NCBI GenBank assembly: GCA_963942565.1
Contig: OZ012701.1
Span: 887,212 to 951,211, forward strand
Direction of reading: 5' to 3'
DNA from: Maea johnstoni
Taxonomy: Eukaryota > Annelida > Polychaeta > Spionida > Magelonidae
Length of the DNA stretch: 64,000 nucleotides
Part shown: positions 45,816 to 57,627 of the stretch, in pieces
How the letters are laid out: each line of letters begins with the position of its first letter
Numbering within the stretch: the stretch's first letter is position 1
The notes under the pieces: generated by a model
Seen by the model: only the letters and a program-made list of their open reading frames with translations
Told to the model about the DNA's origin: nothing
The model's database searches: none
Translations under genes and position numbers: made by a program

Positions 45816-45974
45816 ATCTCACAAGGGGGAATAGGAGATCGAGTTTGAGTATGACACCTAAATCCTCTAGAGATAGGAGGAGTGGGTGGTGCCATCTATC
45901 TACCATACCTGGTACTACATCACACTGCTTGGTCAGCACAGGAGGAAATGTCAACTTTTAAGGGACTAGGAACT

Positions 45975-46390
45975 AGAGCTGCACTCACCACTCACGAGCT
46001 TGAGCCATGGGGCAAACTCGCCAAGCTCGAGCTGAAATGTTCAAATTGTGAGCTCGTCGATTTTGGGAACACAAACGTAACACAGAGCACCTAACGCACA
46101 TTATTAACATGCATAACTACTTATCGCTGTCATGTCTTCTTTACAATCCCCAATGTATACATTCAAGCGGTGTTGTGTGTTATACTGACCTTTGTACCTC
46201 GTCAGCACGTTTTAAAATTGAATAAGCATGGCAATGTTAATATATCTCTGCCAAAAAATGTGTTTCTTAATAGCTGGGAATTGGAAGATAAGTATTTCTT
46301 TGGAAAATTGGAACGTCCGTGAGCTCATGAGCTCACGAGTCAAACGGGTGGTGAGCTCATGAGTTGATCTCCCTCCGTGAGTGCAGCTCT
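45975..46390. mobile_element. Inverted-end element with GAGCTC palindromes
   Basis: Ends AGAGCTGCACTCAC and GTGAGTGCAGCTCT are perfect 14-bp inverted repeats. Subterminal GAGCTCATGAGCTCACGAG and CTCGCCAAGCTCGAGCTG words are palindrome-rich. A related fragment in reverse lies at 54975-55030. Confidence 0.78.
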
Positions 46391-46477
46391 TCTAGAAACC
46401 TTACCTCTAGTCCTGGCTAAATCCTTGTATAATATCAAGCATAAAGGTAGGGTGTCAGGGAATAATTAACCCATTAA

Positions 46478-46681
46478 CCCTCCCGATGCCGAGGCTGCTA
46501 TCGTCCTAAGGACACGAACGCAAACGTTTTTGAAAAACATCTAAACCCTGTCATATTGGTATTCATTGGATAGCTCTCATTGAGTTCTCTCAAATGAGTA
46601 CCCATATGCCAGGGTTTCAGTCATTTTTAGTTTTTTTGCATCATTTTGTATTGGCCAAATTAGCCACCAGCAACATAAGGA
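46478..46681 (+). mobile_element. MITE family A, full length
   Basis: TTAA at 46474-46477 and 46682-46685. The left end reads CCCTCCCGATGCCGAGGC. Confidence 0.82.
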
Positions 46682-46685
46682 TTAA

Positions 46686-46890
46686 TGCTCAAGACTTCCT
46701 CTGGAATTGTTGTCTGGCCATTTGATACAAAACTTTGACAATCACTCAGGAAGTAAGAATGATTTCACAAAATATTTGAAGGAGAATAGGTAGTGATGTT
46801 CTGATCAATATTTTTCCAAATTAAGCTTTAGCCTGAAAGATATCCCCAAAATAGTCAGGCTGCTTTTGGTCGCTGTGAGCATTAAGGGGT
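46686..46890 (-). mobile_element. MITE family B copy sharing a TTAA with the A copy
   Basis: TGCTCAAGACTTCCTCTGG ... GTCGCTGTGAGCATTAAGG with AAATATTTGAAGGAGAAT. Confidence 0.7.
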
Positions 46891-47158
46891 GAAGAAACCC
46901 AAACCCTTGTAAATCATGCACCATGAAGGATTAAGTATTAAGCCAGCAGGGTTTCATGGCGTTATTTAGACATGCAGACCCCTATGAAATGAAGCCATGG
47001 CATTTTGGCCTGGAATGTTTTTAAATTCATTAGCATCTGAAATGGACACACTGCCTGACATCCATGAAGTTCAACTTACCTATTGGAATAGAGAAACATT
47101 TGTATAGTATTTAACAGTTATAATGCCAGCAGGGTGTCTGGGTAGTAGGTATCATTAA

Positions 47159-47340
47159 CCTCTATGCTGGTGGTTGCTACATATACAAAATGAGGCGAAA
47201 AAACCTGCCTCATGGGTACTCATCTGAGAGCACTAAAGCGAGAGCTTTCCAATGAATACCAACATGACAGGGTTTAGATGGTTTTCAAGAATCTTTGCCT
47301 TCTTGTGCTTTGGACAAAAGTAGCCTCAGCATTGGAAGGG
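47159..47340 (-). mobile_element. MITE family A, slightly deleted
   Basis: TTAA at 47155-47158 and 47341-47344. The middle (CTGAAACCCTGGCA) is missing. Confidence 0.8.
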
Positions 47341-47380
47341 TTAAGTTGCTCCAAATCACTAGTTTCTATAAAAGTACTAT

Positions 47381-47401
47381 TGTTGTTGTTGTTGTTGTTG
47401 A
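47381..47401. repeat. GTT microsatellite
   Basis: Six to seven GTT/TTG units. Confidence 0.85.
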
Positions 47402-47501
47402 TAAATAGTTTCTGTAAAAGTACTAGGCAAAGAGAGGCTAGGCTGCCCAGGGATGAATGGATTAAAAACTAGAGTCACGCAGAGTGCAATTAAGAGGGTT
47501 G

Positions 47502-47514
47502 GGTATAAAAATAG
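47502..47514 (+). promoter_or_regulatory. Conserved TATAAAAATAGG upstream of small membrane gene 1
   Basis: GTATAAAAATAGGA here and again at 49670 upstream of the paralogous gene, within a longer conserved stretch (CTGCCAGGTGGAGAACTGG / CCTGGTGGAAAACTGG). A TATA box is plausible; the distance to the ATG (about 525 bp and 965 bp) would imply long leaders or a leader intron. Confidence 0.4.
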
Positions 47515-48029
47515 GATGAGCCTGCCAGGTGGAGAACTGGTTCACCCTGATCTGCGTGTTTGGAAAAGTCAACTACAAAGTTCAATCATGCTGGTCAATT
47601 GTAGAGGTCACTCATCTTGTTGTTTACACTAGAGGTGTGAGTAAAGCACCCTTTTAGCACCCCTGAACACCCTATGCTAGGATCATTAGGCAGACACTGG
47701 TAGATAATATGGAGTGTTAGAAATACTTTGGATACTGAGGGATTCTATCTTATAGGATATCATAACAGAAGGCTGATATTCTACATTATGATGAACTACC
47801 AAGGGGTACGGGTCTGCCACCCCATAGCACCCTGGAACACCCTGTAGTGGAATCATTAGGCACATAGAAGAGTACAGATAGCACAGATAAGAAGGGATTC
47901 CATATTAGCAGCATTGGGCATAATTACTCCCAGCTACAATTTTGGAAGTTCCACTGATCATTTTAAAAGGAAGCTCAACGTGTGATTTTTCATCTTGCGA
48001 GTAAAAACTGACTTCATTCAAGATTCATC

Positions 48030-48374
48030 ATGGATGTCAAACGCTTTTGTTTGGAGTCCCACCTATGGAGCGGGATGCAGACGGAGAATGGAACCGTTGT
48101 CATGGATACGACAACAAAGGGATGCTACTTTTCGCTGAGCATGGTGTGTTACCTTGGTGCCGCCATGGCTATACTTCTCGCGCTCGTCCTCTTTCTCCTC
48201 TTCATCAACAAACTCTGCTGTTTCCGGCGCACCGGGGGCGTGCGATGCATCGGGGAAGCCGACGTCATAAGTGGCTCCCCCTATGAACGAGAAAAACTAC
48301 TAGGAAGCGGAAATGTGGTGTCGTTGGAAACTTTAGGGAGATATAAGCAGCCATATATTACTTCTCTGCCATAA
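48030..48374 (+). CDS. Small single-pass membrane protein, paralogue 1, 114 aa
   Basis: Intronless frame. The first 30 residues (MDVKRFCLESHLWSGMQTEN start, N20-G-T sequon) look extracellular. Residues 33-60 are a hydrophobic membrane segment (FSLSMVCYLGAAMAILLALV then FLLFINK). A CC pair follows at 63-64, suiting palmitoylation. The cytosolic tail has EREKLL, an acidic di-leucine sorting motif, then NVVSLETLGRYKQPY. No signal peptide, so probably N-out without cleavage. It is about 65-70% identical to the gene at 50637, and the leader GTGATTTTTCATCTTGCGA is also conserved. I do not recognise the family. The conserved sequon, membrane segment and tail suggest a real gene under selection. Confidence 0.8.
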   Translation: MDVKRFCLESHLWSGMQTENGTVVMDTTTKGCYFSLSMVCYLGAAMAILLALVLFLLFINKLCCFRRTGGVRCIGEADVISGSPYEREKLLGSGNVVSLETLGRYKQPYITSLP

Positions 48375-48399
48375 ATGAGCAAGAAAATGACTACATGCA

Positions 48400-49075
48400 C
48401 TTTACAGGAAGACTAGTGGCGCCATCTAGAATATTGAGAGACTACTAGCAGGGTAAATATGGTATCGTTGGAAACGTTAGGGAAATACAAAGCTCCGTAC
48501 ACTGCTATGCTATAAATGAGCGAGAAAGGGACTACATGCTCTTTGCAGAAAAAAACTAGTGGCGCCATCTAGAGTGAGCGATGAAATGACTGCATGCTCT
48601 AATAGAAGGACCAATGGGGAGACTTACAGTACACACATTTAATTACTGCACCAATTGACAGGTCGTCAGGTTTGCCAGTGCCTGGTTGAACAAACATGTC
48701 AAAAAATAAACCAAGCACATCAATGACCAACGTAGCTTGCGAATCAAAGTTACGTTCAGTTGTGAGGTTGTCCCTGTCCAGAAAACTGGGTGGCAATCGG
48801 GTGTGCGGTCGTGTATTATGCCCGTGGTTGCTCAGACATTCAGTGCAGGAATTAAATGTTGGCACTGTAGCAAGGGAATATGGTGCCATTGGAATTGTTG
48901 GGGAAATATTAATCTCTATTGACCACTGTACCATAAATGTGGGATGTACATAGTAACTATATGCTGACTCTTTACAGAAACACTAGTGGCGCCACCTTGA
49001 AAAAGAAAAGACTATTCAGCACGGGAAATATGGTATTGATTACTGAATTCATTAGGGAAATATTAACCTCAAAAC
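48400..49075 (+). pseudogene. Repeated C-terminal fragments downstream of paralogue 1
   Basis: 48457-48514 reads NMVSLETLGKYKAPYTAML then stop, clearly the tail of the gene. More decayed copies lie at 48868-48933 and 49020-49068 (GGAAATATGGTxxxxTTGGAA...TTAGGGAAATA). Between them recurs ACTAGTGGCGCCATCTAGA (48413, 48556, 48983), also found just after the real stop. The last ~60 coding bases plus 3' UTR have been copied in tandem. Confidence 0.75.
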
Positions 49076-49090
49076 ACCCTTTAATTTCAT

Positions 49091-49277
49091 TCAAAGCACA
49101 AGGGCGCCAAGATTTAAAAAACAACAACTAAACCCTGTCATGTTGGTATGCATTAGATAGCTCTTGCTGAGATAAATCTTAGATGAGAACCCATGTGCCA
49201 GGGTTTCAGTCATTTTTAAGGGTGTTTGCATCATTTTGTATTGGCCAAATTAGTCACTGGTCAACAGCATAAGGGTT
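49091..49277 (+). mobile_element. MITE family A, left end lost
   Basis: From CAAAGCACAAGGGCGCC to CAACAGCATAAGGGTTGA. Starts abruptly in the family interior. Confidence 0.72.
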
Positions 49278-49355
49278 GAAATGAATGCTTGTACATACTA
49301 TTCTGAAGTTATTTTCAAATATTTATGCGCCATAGATACAGGTACCACTTGTTAA

Positions 49356-49572
49356 CCCTTATACGGTACTGCTGGTGGCTACTTTGGCCAATGCAAAAGG
49401 ATGCGAAAAACCTGGAAAATTACTGAAACCCTGGCAACTGGGTACTCATTTGAGAGTACTCGGCGAGAGCTTTCCAATGAATACCAACATGACAGGGTTT
49501 AGATGGTTTTCAGAGATTTTTGCCTTTTTGTGATTTGAACGAAAATAACCTCAGCATTGGAAGTATAAAGGG
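49356..49572 (-). mobile_element. MITE family A
   Basis: TTAA at 49352-49355, CCCTTATACGGTACTGCTGG ... TCAGCATTGGAAGTATAAAGGG. Confidence 0.8.
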
Positions 49573-49819
49573 TAGGGCCATAGATACAGACAGCGCTTGT
49601 CAAGGAGAGAACTGGTCATGAATGGGGTAAAGCAAGAGGTGAAAGGGAAAATAGATGTAAGAGGGTTTGGTATAAAAATAGGAATACCTGGTGGAAAACT
49701 GGTTTGCCCGGATCAGCTTGTTTTGAAAACCCTGACCACTAGTACTTGTACTGTCTGGCTGGACAATGGTAGCGGTCACTCAACCGGGGTGTTTACATAA
49801 GAGGTATGGTTATAGTACC

Positions 49820-50440
49820 CCTGAACACCCTGTGGTGGAATCATTGGGCATATACCAGTAGATACAACAAGGGTGCTATACAGTTGTTTTGGATACTGAA
49901 GGATTCCATCTTATAGGATACCATTACAGAAGGATAATATTCTATATTTGACAAACTATAAATAGGCACTGGTTACGCCACCCCTAGATACCCTGAAACA
50001 CCCTGTGGTGGGATAATTAGGCATATACCGGTACATGCGCTAAGGGTGTTATACTGTTGCTTTGGATACTGAAGGATTCTACCTTAGAGGATACCATTAC
50101 AGAAGCAGGCTAATATTTATATGGCAAACTACAGATGATACTGGTACGCCACCCCTAGACACCCTGAAACACCCTGTTTGTGGGATCATTAGGCATATAC
50201 TGGTAGTATATGCTGGAATGCTAGAAGTGCTTTGGATACTGAAGGACTCGATCATTATAAGAGGATACCATCATAAAAGGGTTGCACTCAACTAAGGGGT
50301 ACTTCTTCGTATGCCACCACCAGCCCGCTGAACACCCTGTAGTGGAATCATTAGGCATATAGAGGAGTACAGATACCCTGGCACCCTGCAGAAGGTATTT
50401 TAGGCATATACCCAAAGATACGGTATATGGGGCTTAGGAC
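49820..50440 (+). repeat. ~175-bp tandem array upstream of paralogue 2
   Basis: Four units with ACACCCTGTxGTGGxATCATTxGGCATAT, GGATACTGAAGGATTC, AGGATACCATTACAGAAG and GCCACCCCTAGA in order, starting near 49826, 49998, 50169 and 50334. Two such units occur upstream of paralogue 1 (47665-47850), so the array expanded after the duplication. Confidence 0.82.
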
Positions 50441-50636
50441 ACTGAAAAAGATCATCATTGAAGGACTAAGATAAACATGGTAGGATCTAAAACCTACTTC
50501 TCTTGTTCGCAAAAATTCAACTTGGATTACTATAATATTGGAGATTGAGTGTTGGAATTAAACAGTTAACTATAAAAGGACCTCAATTTTGTGATTTTTC
50601 ATCTTGCGAAATAAAAACTATCATCCAGATCTCATC

Positions 50637-50969
50637 ATGGATGTCGAACGCTTTTGTTTGGAGACCCACTTTATGGGAGCAGTACAGACGGAGAATGGAA
50701 CCATTGTCATGGATACGACAACTAAGGGATGCTACTTTTCGCTGAGCATGGCGTTTTTCCTTGGTTTCGCCATGGTGCTACTCCTCTCGCTGTTCCTCTT
50801 TCTCTGCTTCATCAACAGGATGTGCTGTTTCCCGCGCGTGTGCTGCGTCCATAAAACAACAATCATAAGTGGCGCCGCCTACGAACAGGAAAAACTAATA
50901 GGCGGCGGAAATCTGGTATCGTTGGAATCGTTAGGGAAATACAAACCTCAATACACTGCTCTGCCATAA
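50637..50969 (+). CDS. Small single-pass membrane protein, paralogue 2, 110 aa
   Basis: The ATG at 50637 is chosen because MDVERFCLET aligns with MDVKRFCLES of paralogue 1; an in-frame ATG 33 nt upstream lies in sequence that is leader in the other copy. Layout is the same: sequon N20-G-T, membrane segment about 33-60, Cys-rich juxtamembrane (RMCCFPRVCC), EQEKLI di-leucine-type motif, and tail NLVSLESLGKYKPQYTALP. Differences between the copies favour conservative replacements (K/R, E/D, S/T, L/I), a sign of purifying selection. No known family recognised. A poly(A) signal AATAAA lies at 51525-51530. Confidence 0.8.
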   Translation: MDVERFCLETHFMGAVQTENGTIVMDTTTKGCYFSLSMAFFLGFAMVLLLSLFLFLCFINRMCCFPRVCCVHKTTIISGAAYEQEKLIGGGNLVSLESLGKYKPQYTALP

Positions 50970-50999
50970 ATGAGCGAGAAAGTGACTTTGTGCTAGAGC

Positions 51000-51420
51000 T
51001 ACGGAAATACTAGTGGCTCCACCTAGAATATGGCGAAATTACTGGGAAATATGGTGCATTGGAATCGTTAACGGAATATAAACCTCTGAACACTACTGTG
51101 CCATAAATGAGGGGTGTAAGGAACTATATGCTGACTTATAAAGAAAGACTAGTGGTGCCACCTGGAATAGGGAAAGACTACTATTCCGGGGGAATACAGT
51201 ATTACTAGAACAGTAAGGCAAATATAAACATTTGTTCACTACTCTGCCACCTGGAGGTACCATAAGTAACTACACACGGTGACTCACCATGGAAAAAGAC
51301 TAGTGGCTCCACCTGTGGTTGGTTAGTGGTGCCACCTAGAGGTACCATCAGTAACTATGCACAGTGACTTTTCATGGAAGTGACTAGGAGCTCCACCTGT
51401 GATGACTAGTGCTGCCACCT
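51000..51420 (+). pseudogene. Repeated C-terminal and 3' UTR fragments downstream of paralogue 2
   Basis: GGGAAATATGGTGCATTGGAATCGTTA at 51040 and GGGGAATACAGTATTACTAGAAC at 51188 are decayed copies of the tail-coding segment. ACTAGTGGxxCCACCTxGA recurs about six times (51010-51415). No copy keeps an open tail as good as the one at 48457. Confidence 0.65.
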
Positions 51421-51629
51421 GGTGTAGAAATATGAATTTTTGTACGCCTTTCTGCCTGAAAGGATTGAGTCACAAAGTGTCAAAGAATTATGGTATCTGT
51501 ATATGTATATATTCTATGTTATTTAATAAATATGATATAATACTTTATATTTTTATTCTCGTTCTTTATTTTATGGTGATGAAAAATATTTATATAAGTT
51601 TATCTCCTACACACAAAAGATGACCTACA

Positions 51630-51665
51630 AGTCCTAGGGTTAGAGACCTAGGGTTAGGGTTATAG
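51630..51665 (+). repeat. Short telomere-like CTAGGGTTAG repeats
   Basis: CCTAGGGTTAGAGACCTAGGGTTAGGGTTA: two to three TTAGGG-like words. Too short to claim an interstitial telomere. Confidence 0.4.
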
Positions 51666-51729
51666 TGTTCCACTTTTGGTAGCAAGAGACACATCCTTTG
51701 ATAAATGTGGTTATAATTTTAATAAAAAT

Positions 51730-51910
51730 GTCAAGTCTCAAATCCGCTGGAGCCAGTAGCTTTCTTGAACTCTCCTGTGAGGCTGTGACTCCCTCAAATT
51801 TCTGCAGGGAGCCGATAAGATGTACTATTTGATATTACACAACACCTTTATAAATCTTATGTTAATGCAATTGGGCTCCTTGGAAAAGATCTTAACTTTG
51901 AGCACTGAGT
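51730..51910. mobile_element. MITE family D, decayed
   Basis: CTCCCTCAAATTTCTGCAGGGAGC (central hairpin of the family) and GGAAAAGATCTTAACTTTGAGC at the right end. Confidence 0.65.
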
Positions 51911-51916
51911 GTCCTA

Positions 51917-52035
51917 GAGGGCATGCCCTGGTGGCTGAGTGGTTTTGACTGCTGGCCATTTTTTACCACTGCCTGGTTTCCAATCCAGATAGGGCATGTG
52001 GGAAAGTTGCCAGTGTCTTGGGGTTAGGCATCGCG
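51917..52035 (+). mobile_element. tRNA-Leu-type SINE fragment
   Basis: GCCCTGGTGGCTGAGTGGTTT (A-box region), GGTTTCCAATCCAG (weak B box), then the body word GGGAAAGTTGCCAGTGTCTTGG seen also at 14740. Confidence 0.65.
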
Positions 52036-52167
52036 GAGTTACTTCAAATATCAGTGTCTTGTGGTTACTTCAAATATCCAAAAGTCTGCATCTGACATCA
52101 TTCTACAAGCCTTTCAAGCCTCTAACATTTAGATTATTACAACCTTCACACAACACATGACTCTTGA

Positions 52168-52380
52168 CCCTTATGATGCTGAGTCTACTTTTGTCCGAAT
52201 TACAATATTGCTAAAAATACTTGATAATAATCTAACCCCTGTATTCATATTTGGTATTCATTTGAAAGCTCTCACTGAACTCATATCAGATGACTACCAA
52301 TGTGCCAGGGTTCTGGTCATTTTTTAAACATTTTTCAAATAATTTTGTTTTGTCCAAATAAGCCACCAGCAGTGAAAGGG
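52168..52380 (+). mobile_element. MITE family A
   Basis: CCCTTATGATGCTGAGTC ... CCACCAGCAGTGAAAGGG; TTAA at 52381-52384. Confidence 0.8.
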
Positions 52381-52384
52381 TTAA

Positions 52385-52740
52385 AGAGCCTCTTTCTGGG
52401 CCCCTGCGTAGGAGTATCACATAATGACTGCTCCCTAGGGAGGGTTAATTGAGGGTAATTGGATGTCATGACATATCTATTGTGTTGAACTGGTGCACAT
52501 CAGGCCCCCAGACACGTTCACAATATTCCGCAATTGTTCCCCAGAATGGTGTCTGTCCTTTTCATAAATTATGTCATGACAACGTCTTTTGGGGACAGGA
52601 TTGATTACGTTACCATGGCAACCCTGAAAAGGAGGTGTGAATTGCGGATGAGGGGGAAATTACCTTTCAAGGAATGTGAAATTGATTGCATCAGGAAAGT
52701 GTTAGCCCGGAACAATATCTAATATCTTAGTAATTGTTAT
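52385..52740. other. Non-repetitive stretch, no clear gene
   Basis: A 62-codon plus frame (52534-52722) contains no recognisable domain. The segment is not made of the listed repeat families. Confidence 0.4.
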
Positions 52741-52762
52741 GCTTTGCAAGATAGAGAGTATA

Positions 52763-52896
<134 letters not shown>

Positions 52897-53138
52897 ATAT
52901 AATATTGTCGTAGGCGGTGAAGTCTTTCTTATACCACCTAATCTATTCATAACTGTAAAAGCAGGGATGTCATTGATATGCCATTTTTTCGTTTCAATTT
53001 TTTACTAATTTCTTTCTGAATTCTGATATATCGACCCGATTCGATACACCATATGCTGGAGTAAATAATTAAGTCACTGTGCCTTACAATTTTTCGCATA
53101 AAATCTGTATCAAATATTTTGTAAGTGGTGTACAAGCT

Positions 53139-53228
53139 ACCATGTCAATAACAATAATGATAATGATAATAATGATAATATTGATAATAATGATAATAAT
53201 AATATCAATAATGATAATGATAATAACA

Positions 53229-53284
<56 letters not shown>

Positions 53285-53416
53285 TAATAAAAATTATGAT
53301 AGTAATAATAATAATGATAATGATAATATTGATAATGATATTGATAATAATCATGATAAAAAGGATAATAATAATGATAATGATAATAATAATAATGATA
53401 ATAATAATGATAATAC
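53139..53416. repeat. ATA/GATAAT simple repeat
   Basis: Imperfect GATAAT and AAT units for about 275 bp, purest at 53230-53280. Long Asn- or Ile-rich frames here are not genes. Confidence 0.92.
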
Positions 53417-54282
53417 TAAAAGGTGTAATTTTGTGATATTTCACTAAATCATTCATTATGTAATTAATCAATTGATTTATTCAGCCAATCAATCAAATAT
53501 ATGTGATTACTTGATTTTAGAATGAATTGATCGATGATAATAATGATATTACAGATCATTAGCCTTTTTTCAGTCACACTGAGTTTATTTTTTAAATTTG
53601 CACTGAAAGGGAGCATTTGCTATGCAGAGGGGCATTCATTATGCATACTGATATAATGTTTATGTGCAATGCATTTTACTCATTTAATTACCTGCAAAGC
53701 ATCATGGGAAGTGCAGGCACCTATGAATATGGTAAGTAACCATAGCGATGACCCTTTGACCTTGGTGAAAAAGTAGGGTGATGGATGATTAGCCTTTTCG
53801 GCCCAAGCTTATTTTAGTTGGTGTATTTCCTGGGATTCAACCACATTTATTTAGTATTTTCCGTCTTGGGATTCGCTTCCTAGGAATGGTTGGTTAATGG
53901 TCTATTTCTGCTGCTTTTTTTCATATCTTCATATAATTGTATTATAGTTTTCTTGATTATTTTTTGGTTATTCATTGTACTCCATCCATGCCTCTATATC
54001 CTCATATTGGAAAAGAATATGCCAGATTTAATTACTTATCATTTTTATTCATTTTTCATAAGGTCCACAGGTACAAGGTACAAATGGTTATTTAGTTTTA
54101 AATGTCGCTCAGCCATCAATGCATAGCATGTAATGTATATAATAATATTTTACAATTAAATAGTGTTCTATATGAATATCATGTATCAGATGTGTGACAC
54201 AATTTTATTTGTATAGGAGTTATAATCATCTTAAAACGATAAGGAAGAATCTAATTTTCTTTACTTATCAGGCCTCAAAGTC
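53417..54282. other. Non-repetitive AT-rich sequence, no gene seen
   Basis: Probably upstream or 5' intronic sequence of the Rab27 gene. A CATTATGCATACTGATATAATG-like cluster with several ATGCAT words lies at 53636-53680. Confidence 0.4.
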
Positions 54283-54612
54283 AACTCAAAATGTTACTGG
54301 CCCCATAGGACCATCAACACCTAAGGATCTATTGGTCCTGCTCAATTTATACTGACCCTTCAATTTTTTCTTCAACATAAAAAAACAACATTGCATAAAA
54401 TTCACCGACAACCTTTATTTTTTTTATTTATTTCATCTTTATTTATTCCATGTGAGACATTCTTGAGGGGAAACTTGTAATTATATAATAAGAATATCCC
54501 CAAAAGTTTACTTTCATTGTAGTACCAGTTGAGGTCTTTTTTTACTGGCCAGAAGCCATTTTTAGGAATTTCTACAGGCCTGAGGCCAGCGGACCACTGT
54601 TAGCGTCGAGTA
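54283..54612. mobile_element. Degraded inverted-end element
   Basis: Start CAGGCCTCAAAGTCAACTC with TTACTGGCCCC and end TTTTTACTGGCC ... CAGGCCTGAGGCCAGCGGACC ... GTTAGCGTCGAGTAC are roughly inverted. Probably related by its ends to the GGGCTCGAC group. Confidence 0.45.
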
Positions 54613-54637
54613 CTGCTAATCTTGATCATTCTGAGGC

Positions 54638-54812
54638 AAATGAGACCAAAATTGCAATTTTGTTTTGTGTTTTTTCAGACAATATACTTTTGCATAAAAA
54701 GATTTGATCAAGATTGGCTGGCTTAATTCTTTCATCTGCTCTGAGCATGAATGGGTTATTTTATGAGACTAAAACTGTAATTTTGTTTTTTTGTGTTTTT
54801 TCAGACACTGAT
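54638..54812 (+). repeat. Duplicated segment carrying a splice acceptor before Rab27 exon 1
   Basis: AATGAGACCAAAATTGCAATTTTG ... GTGTTTTTTCAGACAAT (54640-54683) recurs as TATGAGACTAAAACTGTAATTTTG ... GTGTTTTTTCAGACACT (54761-54809). Both copies end in the same TTTTTTCAG/ACA acceptor; the second is the one that precedes the Rab27 start codon. Confidence 0.75.
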
Positions 54813-54818
54813 TTGGAG

Positions 54819-56184
<1,366 letters not shown>

Positions 56185-56399
56185 TAGCTTGATTATTGAT
56201 TATTCAGATTTTTGATTGATTATTCAATTATAACTCAAATTATAATTGATTATTGCCATTAGGTGTTTGTACATAACAAAATGTTGATGTAAGACGTCAC
56301 TAAAGTACGCTTTCAGAAAATTCCACAGGAATGAGAATACCGTGAATTCTCAGTAAAGAATTAAGCCTCAGCATTAGAAGGGTTAATGGGACGTGTATG

Positions 56400-57110
56400 T
56401 AATGTTACATTTTAGGATGTGCTTTGGTATGCCAGGAATGTATATGTGATTTACGCTTAATTTCAAAGTCATTTTCAAAAGTTCCATTGTTTTTCCCAGG
56501 GAGCCTGCAGAGCTCACTGGAAATATCTGCAATTTTGAGCCCGGGTGTGTATGATATGACATATTTGGATGTACGTTGGTATGCTAGGAATGTATTTGTG
56601 AATTTATGCTCAATTTCAAAGTTATTTTCAAAAGCACTTTCGAAGGAGATTTTCAGGAATTAATGTGTGTATATATGTAATGTTACGAGTTAGGATTTGT
56701 GCTGGTACGCCAGGAATGTATATGTGAATTACGCTTAATTTCAAAGTTATTTTCAAAAGTTCCATTGTTTTTCATAGGATACTAATATAAGGCCTAAAAG
56801 AAAGTTGTTTAAAATCCCTACCAAAAAGTTTTTATCGCCCATACAACTCCCAATCAATGTAAAACATGCATAAAACACACTTTTTTGACCAAAAAAATAA
56901 TGCAAAAATCTTTTTTTACCGACCTACCTACCCTATTTTTTTTCGGACAGTTACAGGAAACAAACAATTTATTTTTTTAAGCCTAAATGCCATGGAGATT
57001 TTCAGGGTAATAGGTGTATGTAATGTTACGAGTGTGGATTTGCGTTGGTATGCCGGGAATGTATAAGTGCTTCATTTCAAAGTTATTTTCAAAAGTTCCA
57101 TAGTTTTTCA
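56400..57110 (+). repeat. Direct repeats with GCTGGTATGCCAGGAATGTAT
   Basis: Units at about 56410, 56570, 56700 and 57035: GTATGTAATGTTA, GTTGGTATGCCAGGAATGTAT, GCTTAATTTCAAAGTTATTTTC, AAAAGTTCCATTGTTTTTC in order. A family C MITE splits the last two. A remnant follows at 57375-57420. Confidence 0.72.
56791..56986. mobile_element. MITE family C copy
   Basis: GGCCTAAAAGAAAGTTGTTT ... CAGGAAACAAACAATTTAT...AAGCC. A deletion removes the first GTTTCCTGTAAC arm. Confidence 0.78.
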
Positions 57111-57154
57111 GAGGACACTTGCTAGGGAGTCATCTCCAGGCAATAATGGGTTAA

Positions 57155-57358
57155 CCCTTCCAATGCTAAGGCTACTTTCGTCCAAAGAACAGGGATGCGT
57201 ATATTTTTTAAACCATCTTAGCCCTGTCATGTTGGTATTCGTTAGTACTCCTGCTGAGTACTCTCAGATGAGTACCCATATGCCAGGGTTTCAGTCATTT
57301 TTCAGCTTTATTTTGCATCATTTTGTGTTGGCCAAATTAGCCACCAGCAGCATAGGGG
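57155..57358 (+). mobile_element. MITE family A, full length
   Basis: TTAA at 57151-57154 and 57359-57362. Confidence 0.82.
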
Positions 57359-57627
57359 TTAATGAGTCGCGCAATGTAAGGTTTTAGGATGTGCGTTGGT
57401 ATGCCAAGTATTTATATGGGAGCACAGCTGGCACATTTCTCGGCACGCCATTATAATGACATTCAAAACAAACACCTTCAGAAGATAAAGGTATTAGGCA
57501 TTTTTTTCATTATTCACGCCAGACAATATTTTTTTAGAATACATTGAAAACACCTGGCTTTAGGGGATACTGTCCAGATATGTTTTATTTAACCCATTCA
57601 TGCCTGACTGATTTTAGTATTTTTAAC

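Larger units (their letters stand above)
47480..51000 (+). repeat. Tandem duplication carrying the membrane protein genes
   Basis: About 47490-48560 and 49650-51000 align in order: TATAAAAATAGG segment, CACCCTGTxGTGGAATCATTAGGCA segments, leader, coding frame, and 3' repeats. MITEs (49091-49277, 49356-49572) lie between the copies. Confidence 0.75.

Noticed and set aside
48047-48286. Overlapping 79-codon frame in paralogue 1
   Set aside because: It is a shifted frame of the membrane gene and is not kept in paralogue 2.
53079-53471. Asn-rich and Ile-rich open frames on both strands
   Set aside because: They are the AAT/GATAAT simple repeat; no domain or conserved start.
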